NCBI GenBank assembly: GCA_030159075.1
Contig: BROG01000372.1
Coordinates: 617,001-681,000 of the forward strand
DNA from: Atrina japonica
Taxonomy: Eukaryota; Mollusca; Bivalvia; Pterioida; Pinnidae
Direction: 5' to 3'
Length of the DNA stretch: 64,000 bases
The notes under the pieces are model-generated. The model did no database searches. It saw only the letters and a program-made list of their open reading frames with translations, and was not told where the DNA came from. This document shows, in pieces, positions 1-61,200 of the stretch; position 1 is the first letter of the stretch; every line of letters begins with the position of its first letter. A program made the translations under genes and the position numbers.

Positions 1-1075
1 GATATTTGTCTATACCTAGTATTGGGTCAATTATCTAGGATATTTGTCTATACCTAGTATTGGGTCAATTATCTAAGATATTTGTCTATACCTAGTATTG
101 GTTCAATTATCTAAGATATTTGTCTATACCTAGTATTGGGTCAATTATCTAGGATATTTGTCTATATCTAGTATTGGATCAATTATCTGAGATATTTGTC
201 TATACCTAGTATTGGGTCAATTATCTAGGATTTTTGTCTATACCTAGTATTGGGTCAATTATCTAGGATTTTTGTCTATACCTAGTATTGGATCAATTAT
301 CTGAGATATTTGTCTATACCTAGTGGTGGGGTCAATTATCTAGGATATTTTTCTATACCTAGTATTGGATCAATTATCTAGGATATTTGTCTATACCTAG
401 TATTGGATCAATTATCTGAGATATTTGTCTATACCTAGTATTGGATCAATTATCTAAGATATTTGTCTATACCTAGTATTGGATCAATTATCTAAGATAT
501 TTGTCTATACCTAGTATTGGGTCAATTATCTAGGATATTTGTCTATACCTAGTATTGGGTCAATTATCTAAGGTATTTGTCTATACCTAGTATTGGATCA
601 ATTATCTAAGATATTTGTCTATACCTAGTATTGGGTCAATTATCTAGGATATTTGTCTATACCTAGTATGGGGTCAATTATCTAAGGTATTTGTCTATAC
701 CTAGTATTGGATCAATTATCTGGGATATTTGTCTATACCTAGTATTGGGTCAATTATCTAGGATATTTGTCTATACCTAGTATGGGGTCAATTATCTAGG
801 ATTTTTGTCTATACCTAGTATTGGATCAATTATCTAGGATTTTTGTCTATACCTAGTATTGGATCAATAATCTAAGAAATTTGCCTATACCTAGTATTGG
901 GTCAATTATCTAAGATATTTGTCTATACCTAGTATTGGGTCAATTATCTAAGATATTTGTCTATACCTAGTATTGGATCAATTATCTAGGATATTTGTCT
1001 ATACCTAGTATTGGGTCAATTATCTAAGATATTTGTCTATACCTAGTGGTTGGGTCAATTATCTGAGATATTTAT
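1..1075. repeat. 38-bp tandem array (about 28 copies), cut by the window edge
   Basis: Unit 38 bp, with the core CTATACCTAGTATTGGGTCA repeated head to tail from base 1. Copies differ mainly at two sites (GGGTC/GGATC and CTAGG/CTAAG/CTGAG), and a few carry TTTTTG for ATTTG. It lies about 1.7 kb beyond the spectrin stop codon and continues past the left edge, so its full length is unknown. Confidence 0.95.
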
Positions 1076-1084
1076 CTGTGCCTT

Positions 1085-2753
1085 GTGTTGAATACAATTT
1101 GTATTCAAAATTGTACTCATATATACTTTCCATTCAAATGGCCAAACACTACCTTAAAATTAATCAAAAGGAAAGTAAAATGGAAGATTTTTTTTCTTAA
1201 CTGGGCAATAGTGGGCTGATGACCCAATTTCAAATTGTCTAAGACCATTTAATTTTGTCGATTAATTTTTCTTTATAAATTATAATGCCTACATGTAATT
1301 TGTCATAATTATTAGGATATCAGTGTTGCCTTGCAGGGTTACCAATGTATTAAATAACATTCTCTTTGATTTGCCAGAATGACCCCAATATCTACCAGTA
1401 TATTTTGCTGCTGTACAATTTTGCCAATTTTTCAGCATAAAATTGTCTTCCATTCATCAGAATGTTAATCATATCTATATAGTCCTTTTGTACAAATTTA
1501 CATGTTTTTATTGCATTAAATTGTCTGTGATTGGTCAGAGCATCTTGTGGATATATACTGTACAAAATTCTGATTGATGAATCTATAACACCATAAAAAA
1601 AAACAACTAGTTCTTGGTTATGGGCAGAAAACAAAAGGAATCAAACTCAATCTAAGTGATAAAAGCAAACAAAACGGGCTATGAATGTGTTAGTTCTAAG
1701 ATGCAGCATCTTCACTCACTCCAAAACCTAGAACCATGCTTCCATCAGTGCAGCGAAATAAATGCACACATGAGTCAATGTAATTCCAAGTTTCCATGGT
1801 GATTTTTTGCTGATGCTGGAAAAAAGCTGTTGCTTTTGGGAAATCACCAAAAAACCTGAGTAGCCAATCAGAATGTAGTAGCTAAGTTGAAAGAAGAGGA
1901 ATGGATGTGGTTTTACAAGTTACTGATCAGAAATCTTAAATATCATGTGTTTATCCAAAGTTTGTAATTTTTTAAAAATGAAAACTAAATCACTTATTTT
2001 TAGCTCAGTTGATATGGATTTTTGTCACTAACCAGTTGAAATATGAATGCACGAAGGCCTTGACAGGTCTTTGAAAAAATGAAAAATTGATTAGCATATA
2101 GGTAGATTAAAACATTTTAAAGAAATAAATATTTTTTGATGAAGATTCTTTTTACATTACAAAACTTTTGTTTTGGAAAAAATTAAACATCTATATCCAT
2201 GAATAATTAATCTGTTAAAACATTAAAAACAACAATATGAATCAATATCAAGCAATTATTGTTATTGAATAATATATATAAAATTTATGTTTATGAAAAC
2301 AATTTTGAAAGTTTTCACACAACATTAGATTCAACATTAATTCAGAGTAACACAACATTTGTTTTCACATGATTAGTTTTTAATCAGTAACCAATAAACC
2401 AAGCCAGAAAAAATTTGCTGTCTTCAAGTCTGAACTGGGTAATGACACTTGGGCAGTTGCACATAAAATACGTGCCAAAGACTCTCTTTAATACAAGCCA
2501 GCTTATCAAGAGAAAATGACTGAACTTATGATTTTAACAAAAAATAAGCAAAGAAGTAAAAGCTCAAACAATTCTAGCAGATGCTATCTACTTGTCAATG
2601 CTAAGCTTTCAAAGACAAAATCTTTTAAGAAAATTGAATCAGAAATTTTAGCCATTAGCAAGATTTGATTAATTTTGTTTTTGTAGAAAAACATAGCCCA
2701 AGAATATAAACAGCTCAAACTTAATTGTTATTTTGTTTTAATTGACAGAGAGG
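1085..2753. other. 3' flank of the spectrin gene, AT-rich, nothing recognised
   Basis: Between the 38-bp array and the stop codon I see only AT-rich single-copy-looking sequence. It presumably includes the 3' untranslated region. A TTTAAT (ATTAAA on the minus strand) near 2,488 is a weak candidate polyadenylation signal. Confidence 0.5.
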
Positions 2754-53637
<50,884 letters not shown>

Positions 53638-54285
53638 CTGAAAAACAAATACAAAATTTTTGACTGACAGATAATATTTTAAACAGATAGAGTATTAATG
53701 AGTCTTAAAATGTATCATCAATTTGAAACGATAAGTTAACATTTGAAACAGTGAATTTACCTTTCAAACTGTAAGTTTGCTTTAAAAACCATTGTGAAAT
53801 AAGTTTTAATCTCTTATATCTAAAAATAGCAATTAACTAATCCTTTTCACCAAATCTAGGACCAAGACTTATTGAAATTCACAACTTTTTATCCTAGAGA
53901 CTGAAAACTGGCTCTGTAGTTTTTGAACAGAAATTTAAAGTTCAATATAGTTCATGACCCCACAATACACATCCAAGCAATAACTGACAACATCTAAAGG
54001 TGCCCAAGTCACTCGGGTGACTCAAGAACTGGAAGACAATAAAATCTTATGCATACAGTCCAAATTCAATATTGAGCAGGGCTCAACAATCACATCTGTC
54101 AGCTTGTCCAGGACAAGTCCATTTTGCAGTGTGACAAGTAAATGTTACTTCTCACTTGTCCTGTTGTTGAAGATAAAAATCAATTCTCATCTACCCCTGA
54201 AAAATAATGACTTAGGCCAGTCCAAATGCGTCTTTAGGGGTGAAGTAACACCAAACAAATGTTACATTTAGATTCTGGGACTGAA
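53638..54285. other. Intron sequence upstream of visible exon 1, with repeat fragments
   Basis: 54,070-54,170 carries AGCAGGGCTCAACAATCACA and CTTGTCCAGGACAAGTCC, probably a dispersed repeat. A shortened family S element (CATCTACCCCTGAAAAATAA to CTTTAGGGGTGAAG) lies at 54,184-54,248. No spectrin exon was found. Confidence 0.5.
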
Positions 54286-55214
54286 GGTTTTTCCTTTTTT
54301 TGTCGCTTCTAGTTTTTTTTTTTTTTTCGCTTTTTTTTTTTTTGTTTGGCTTTATAGTTTTTTTATGTTTTTTAGGCGTTTTTTTTTTTGCGCGTTTTTT
54401 TATTTGTCATGTTGGTTATTTTTGTAGTTTTTGTGTTGTGCTTTTTTGGTTTTTCTCTCTGGTTTTTTTTCGCTTTTGCTATTTTTGTTTTTTTTTTTGT
54501 TTTTATTTGTTTCAGTGTTTATTTTTTTTTTTGTTTTTTTTATGTTTTTTTTGTCTTTTTTTTTTTTTTTTTTTTTTTTCTGTTTTTTAGGGTTTTGTCT
54601 CTGTTTTGTCTTTTTGTTTTTTGGTTGTTTTTCTTTTTTTCCGCGCTTTCAGCTTTTTTTGTTTTTTTTATTTTTTTTTTGCTTTTTTTTTGGTTATTGC
54701 TTTTTGTTTTTTTCTTTTTCGTTTCATGTGGTTCTTGTTTTGTCGGTTCTTTAATTGTGTTTTCTTTTTTTTTTTGAATATTGTTCTATTTTTTGTGGTT
54801 GTTGTTTTTTTTTTTTTTTTTGGGTTTTCTTTTTTTTCATTCTTTGTTTTTTTTTTTTTTTATTGTTTTATTGTCTTTTTTTTGTGTGCTTTATTTGCTT
54901 TTTTTTCTTGGTTTTTTCCTTTTTGTCGTCTCTTTTCTTTTGTAGTTTGTGTTTTTTTCCTTCAGTTCTTCTTTTTCTTCTCTATTCTTTTTGTCTTTAG
55001 TTGACTTTTTCTTTATTTTTTTTTTTATGTTTTTTCATCTTTAGGTTTTTTATTTCTTTGATTAGGTTCTATTTTCCTTTTGTTCTTTCTTTGATGGTGC
55101 GTTTTGTTTTTGTTTTTTCTTGTTTGTTTTGTTTATCGCTTTTTGATTTTTGATATATTTTGTTTTGCTCTTGTTTTCATCTTTCTGTGGCTTTTTTTTT
55201 TGTTTTTTTTTTGC
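54286..55214. other. Noisy poly-T tract, probable sequence artefact
   Basis: Almost all T with scattered single C, G and A, no period and no recognisable content. The phenylalanine-rich frames on the plus strand follow from TTT codons. Confidence 0.85.
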
Positions 55215-58200
55215 TCTAAGACTTGTTTGAACACGGGTGGTGGGTGCGGGTGGTGGTGGGGGGAGAAGGGGGACGGAAGGGGAGGAGGAGGGGGGGATGC
55301 AGCGGGGAGGAGGGGGGTGGGAGAGGGGGGGGGGGTGTGGGGGGGGGGACAGGACTGGGGGGTGGAGGGGGTGGGAGGGGTGGGGGGGGGATGGGGGGGG
55401 TGAGTGGTTGGCGGAGAGAGGGGGGACAGGAGGGGGTGGGGCGCTGTGGTGGGCGGAGGGGGGGTTGGCGTTGGGGGGAGAGAGGGGGGGGGGAGGGGGG
55501 GGCGGGTTGGGTGGTAGGGCGGGGGGCTGTGAAGGAGGTGGGGGAGTGGGGCGGGAGGAGAGGGTTAAAGGGGGGCGGCGGGGGGTCGTAGGGTGGAGGG
55601 ACGAGTAGGCTTGGCGTGCCGAGGGGGGGGGTGGTGGGGGGTAAGTGGCGGGGTTAGGGCTGAGTAGTTGGGGGGGGGGGGGTGGGGGAGGGGGGAGGGA
55701 GGGGGAGGGGGGGGGGGTGGAGCCGAGGGAGGGGGGGCGGTGGGGGTAGGGGGGGGGGGGGGGGGGGGGTGGGGGGGGAGGTGGGGGGGGGTCTAGGGAG
55801 GTGGGGAGGGGGTGGGGTGGGGTAGGGCGGGGGGGGGGTGAACTGGGGGTAGGGTGGGGGCCGGGAGGCGGCTGGGGGAGCTGGCGGGGGGGGGGGGGGG
55901 TGTGATAAGAGGGCAAGTGTCTGGGCAGTGGGGTGCGCGATGGGTCGGGGGTTGGGGCTGGGGTTGTTGGGGGGTGGGGTGAGGGGGCAGGGAGGGGTTG
56001 TGGGGGGCGGGGTGGGGGAGGGGTGTGGGGTAAGGGGCGTGATATGTTGGGGTTGAGCTGGGGGGGTAGGGGTGGGAGGGGGGGGTGGGGGGGGGGGGGG
56101 TGGGCATGGGGGGGGTGTTGTGGTGCTGTTGGTGTGTTAGGCTTGGGTCGTGTTGGTGGGGGCGGTGTGGAGTGGTGAGGTGTCGGAGAGGGGGGCGGGG
56201 GGGGGGGGGGGCAGGGGGGGGGGGTTGGTGGGAGGAGGGTGAGATGTTTGGGGGAGGTGGGGGGGGGGAAGGTGAGGGGGGTGGGGGGGAGGCAGGAGGG
56301 GGGGGAGGGACCGTTAAGGGTGGGGGGGACGGGGGGTGAAGGGGAGTGGGGGCAGGGGGGGGGGGGGGGGAGGGGACGAGGGGCTGGGTGGTAGGGCGTA
56401 GATGGGGGGCGGAGAGGGTGGGGACTTTAGGGGGGGAACTAAGGCATAAGTGGGGATGGAGGAGGGGGGAAGGTTGAGGGGCGTGGGTACGTAGGTGGGG
56501 TGAGGATGGGTGGGTGGGAGGGGCGGAGGGGAGGCGCTGGTACTGGGGGGAGGCGAGGGAGGCATGGGGGGGATTGAGGCGGGGTGGGGGTGGGGAGGGG
56601 GGGTGGGGGAAATGAGGGGGGGGGGAAGTATGAGGGGGGGGAAGTGGGGGGGGGGGGGTGGGGGGGGGGATGGGTCGTGGGCGGGGGAGGGGTAGGGCGG
56701 GGGAGGATGGCGGGCGGGGTGGGGGGAGGGGGGGGGGGTCTGTCGTGGGGGGCAGGGTGGGGGGTCGGGGGGGTGGGGGGGGGTTGAAGGGGGAGGGTGC
56801 GGGGTGAAGATAGGGGGGGGTGGGGGGGGGGGTGGGAGTGACAGTGGAGGAGTGGTAGTGCGGCTGGGGTGGTCATGGTTAGTGACGGGGGGGGGCGGGG
56901 AGGGGGGTGGGGGCGGGGCGCTGGGGGGACGGGCGGGGAGTGTGGGGTGGGGGGGGCGGATGATGGCGTGGGGGAGGACGCGGGGGGGGGGGGGGGACGG
57001 GGAGGGTGGGGGGGCTGGGGCGTGCGGGGGGGGAGGGTGGGGGGTGGGGGGGGGGGTGTTTCGTTGGGGGGGGCGGACGGACAAGGTGGCGGGCGGGGGG
57101 GGGTGGAGGGGTGGGGGGGGGGGCGGAGGGACGGTGAGGGGGGGGGGGGGGGGCAGACAGGGGTGTGGGCGGGGGGTGAGTGGGGGTGGGAGAGGGGAGG
57201 GAGGTGAGGAGGCAATTGGAGTGATGGTGACGGGGGTGGGGAGGGGGTTGTGAGGGCCGGTGTATGGCTGAGAAACGGGGGGAGGGTGGGGAATGGGTGG
57301 GGGAGCGGCGCTGGGTTGGGGGGGGTGGGGAGGTGGCGGGGGGGAGCATGTATTGGGGGGTGGGGGGTGGGGCGTGAGCGTTGGGGGGTGGAGGCCGGGG
57401 GGGGGAGGGGTAGGTGCATAGGGGGGGGCGGGGCAGGGGAGGGGGGAAGGAGGGGGGGAAGGGAGGGAGGGGAAGGGTAAGGTTGGGGAGAGTTGGGGCG
57501 GTGTGGCGGGGAGAGGGGGAGGAGGGTCGGGGGGGCGGGGGGGGAGGGCACCGGGGTGTCGGGGGGGTTGGGGGGAGGGGTGAGGGGAGGGTCGCGGGGG
57601 AGAAGGGGGGGGGGGGTGGAGGGGGGGGAGGATAGTGGGGGGGGGTGGAAGTGAGTTGTGTGAGGCGGGGGGGGGGTGGGAGGGGGGGTGGGCGGGGAGA
57701 GGGGGTGAGAGTGCGGGGCGGGTGGTCGGGGGGGGGGGTGGGGGGGGGGGGTGGGATGGGGGGGGGGTGTGGGTGGGGGGGGTAGGGGGGGGGGGGGACG
57801 GGGTGGACGGGAAGGGGTAAGGGGGGTAGGAGGGCGTGGAGGGCGGTCGGGGGTGGAGGTGGGGGAGTTGGAGGGGTAGGGGGGGGGCAGGGGGGCGGGG
57901 GGTGGGGTGGCGGGGTATGCCGGGGTGGGGGGGGAGGGGGGGGAGGGGGCGGTGGGGGGGGGTAGGACTGGGGGGGGGTGGGGGGGGCGGGGGAAGGAAA
58001 AAATTTTAGTCTGAGGGGTGGGGGGGGTGATGTGTGGGGGTGGGGGGGGGAAAAAGAGGGGGGAGGGGAGGAGGGGGGCACCGGGGATGGGGGGAGATGG
58101 GGGTGGGCGGAGGTGGGTAGGGGGGGGGGGGGGGAGTCGGGCGGCGGAGGGGGGGGGGGACGGGCTAGGTGAGGGGTCGGACGGGAGGGGGTCGGGGGGG

Positions 58201-61200
58201 GGGTGTAGGGGGTGGGTGGGGTGTGGTGGGGGGGAGTTTGTGAAGGACCGGACGGGGTGGGGAGGGGGGAGTGGTGGCGGGGGTGAGTGGGAGGTGCGGT
58301 AGTCGGAGGGGGGGGGGGGGGTGGGAGGGGGCACAGGGGGGGAGTGCGAATGGGGGGTGAGCGGCGCGGAGTGGGGAGGGAGGGCTGGGGCCTGGGGGGG
58401 GGAAGGGGGGGTAGGGAGGGTGGGTGGTAGGGGGGGGGACGGGTGGGCGGGGGGTAGTGAGGGGGGGAACATGGGGTGGGGTTGGGACGGCGGGGTGGAC
58501 GGGATGTGGGGAGGTGACGGGGGGGTGGGGGTTGGGTTGGGTTCGGTGGCGGTGTTGGTGAGTCTGTCTTGGGGCTGGGGGGGGGCGCTGGGGGACGGGG
58601 CGTGGGGGGAGGGTGGGTTTTGGGGCGTGGGTGCGTCCCAACAGCTGGCTGGGGGGGGGGAGGAAGGAGGGGGGGGGGGGGGGTTGGGGAGCGGTGGTGT
58701 GGGCCGTGGGGGGGGGGGGAGGGGGGGGGGGTGTGGGAGGTTTGAGGGTGGGGGGAGTGGGGTGGGCTTGGGGGGGGTCGAGAGGGGGAGTGGGGGGAGG
58801 GTAGGTGGGGGAGGGGGGGGGGGGGGGGGTGTGGGCAGGGCTTTGGGTGTGGAGGGAGAGGGAGGGGTGGGGGGGTGGGGGGGGGGGTGGGGGTGGGGTG
58901 TGGAGGGGGGAGTGGGGGGAGGGGGGGGGGATGAGGGGACGGGGAGCGGGGGTGGGGGGGGGGGGGGGTAGCGGGGGGGGTGGGGGTGGGGGGGGGGGAG
59001 GCGAGAGGGCGGGTGGCGGGGTAGCGAGGGGGGGTGGGGCATTGGGGGTGGGAGGGGAGGGGGTAGTGGGGGGGGGGGGAGGGGGGCGGGGGGGGGGGGG
59101 GGGTGGATAGTGCGCGTGGGGGGGGGGGGCAGGGTAGGACACCGGGTGACGTCGGTGCAACGGGGGGGGGCGGGGGGGGGTGGGGGTGTGTCAGGGCGGG
59201 GGTGGTAGGTCCGGGGGGGGGGCAAGTGTAGTGGGGGGGGGGGGTCGGCGGGAGGGAGTAAGTGGGGGGGGGGGCTGGGGGGGGGGTGGGCGTAGGGGGG
59301 GGGAGGGGAGGGGGGAGGAGGGGGGGGTGAGGAGCCGGGAGTGGGGGGGGGAGGTGGGATGGGGAAGGGAGGGAGTGGGACGGAACTAGGTGGGGTGGAG
59401 GGGGGGTCGGCGGGGGGGAGGGGGGGGGAGGTGGGGGTGGGCGGTTGAGGGGGGGGGGGGTGGGCAGGAGGAGGCTATGATGGTGGTGGAGGGGGGGAGT
59501 AGCTGGTGTGGGGTCAGGCGGGGTTGGGGAGGGGGGGGGGGGTGGGGTGAGGGGGGGTAACAAGTAGCGGAGGCAGGTGGGGCGGGGGGTGGAGATAGAT
59601 GTTTTGGGGTGGCGGGGTGGGTAGCGTGGGGGGGGGGTGGGGGGTTATGGGGGGAGGAATAGGTGTACGGAGGGGGGGGGAGTGAGGGGGCGCGGGGAGC
59701 GGGGTGAGGGGGGCGGGTGGGTGAGGGAGTGGGAGGATTATGGGGGGAGGGGGGGGGGAGGAAGACGGGGGTGATTTGGGGTGCGAGGGTGGTGTAGGGA
59801 GTGGGGTGGTTCCGGGGGGGGAGGGGTGGAGGGGGGGGGGGAGGGCGGTGGTTGTGGGGGTGAGGTGGGCGGCGATGGGGGAGCTGGGAGGATTAGGGAG
59901 AGAGAGGGGTTGGGGGGGGCCGGGGGGGGGAGGGGTAAGGGGGGGTAGGAGGACCAGGGGGGGGGGGAACAGGGCGGTAGTGGAAGGCGGGAAGGCGCGC
60001 GTGGATTGGGGTAGGGAGCGTTGCTGGGTGGTTGGCGGTGGGGGGGTGGGGGGGGGGGGGACACAAGGGAGGGAGTAGGGGGGGTGTGGGGGGGGGGGTG
60101 GGGGGAGGGTGAGGGTAGGGTTAAAGAGGGGGGATGGGGGGACAGAACACCTGTGGGGGGGTAGAGGGGGGGGGAGGGGGTGGGGGGGGGGGGGGGGGTA
60201 GGGTGGGGGGCGGGTGGGGGGGGGTGTGCGGGGGTGGGGGGGGGAGAGGGGATGGATGGTTGGGTAGAAAGTGCAAAGGTGGGGGGAGGGGGGGGGGAGG
60301 GGGGGGTTGGGGGGGGGGTTGGGGGCGGGAGTGCGGGAGAGGGAGAGGGGAGGGGTGGTGAAGGTGGAGGGGGGGGTGGCAGCGTCGGGGGGGCGGGGGG
60401 GATCGGCGGCGGGGGGGTGGGGGTAGGGGGAAGAGGTGGGAGGAGGGAGGTGTGTGGGGGGGGGTGGGCGTTGAGGGGTGGTTGGGGGGGGTGGGGAACG
60501 GGGGGGCTGGCGAATTTGTGGGGGTTTGGTGAGGGGGGGGTGGGGGTTCGGGAGAGGGGGGGGGGGGGGGGGTAGGGGCAGGCGGGTTTGGGGGGGGGGG
60601 GGGGTGAGTGGTGAGTGGGGGGGAGGGGTTGGAGGGTGGTGGGGGGGGTTGGGGAAGGGGGTGGAGAGAGGACGGGTGGGTGGGGAGGGAGGTATAGGTG
60701 GAGGGGGTGGGGGGCGGACGTAGAAGGTGAGGGGGGTGGGGGGGGAAGGGGGGAGGGTTGGGAGGAGAGGAGGGATCAGGGGGGGACGGGGGGGTGTCAT
60801 TCACAGGTCTAGAGGAGTGGGGGGGGGGGGGGGGTTGGGGCGTGGCCGGGGGGGAGTGGGGGATGAGGGTGGTCAAGGGGCGGGGGTGAGAGGCGGGGGA
60901 GGGGGGGGGGGGCGGGCCAGGGAAAGGGCGGGGGGGGGTAGCAGGAGAAGAATGGGGGGGCGGGGGAGGGGGGGAGGGGGGGGGGAGGGGGAGATGCGGA
61001 GGGGGGTGAGCGGGGCGATGGGGGGGGGGGGGACAAGGACGGTGGGGGTAGGGAGGGGGGGGGGGTGGTCGGGGAATCGGGGTGGGGGGGGGGGGTGGGG
61101 GGGGGGGGGGGGGGATAGGGGGAGGAGGGTAACAGTAAAGTACGAGGATGGGGGGTGGGGGGAGCGGTACAGGGTGGGGCGGGGAGGTAGGGGGGGGGGT

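Noticed and set aside
1..1075. CRISPR-like array
   Set aside because: Units are contiguous 38-bp repeats without unique spacers, in a genome with spliceosomal introns.
54300..55004. Phenylalanine-rich frames resembling multi-pass membrane proteins
   Set aside because: Hydrophobicity comes only from TTT codons in the poly-T tract; all three plus frames look alike.
56439..59563. Minus-strand proline-rich frames of about 900 codons (also 55,062-55,916, 59,514-61,491 and 62,930-63,745)
   Set aside because: They lie in the noisy poly-G tract, overlap each other in different frames, lack domains or splice signals and follow from CCC-rich codons with few stops.
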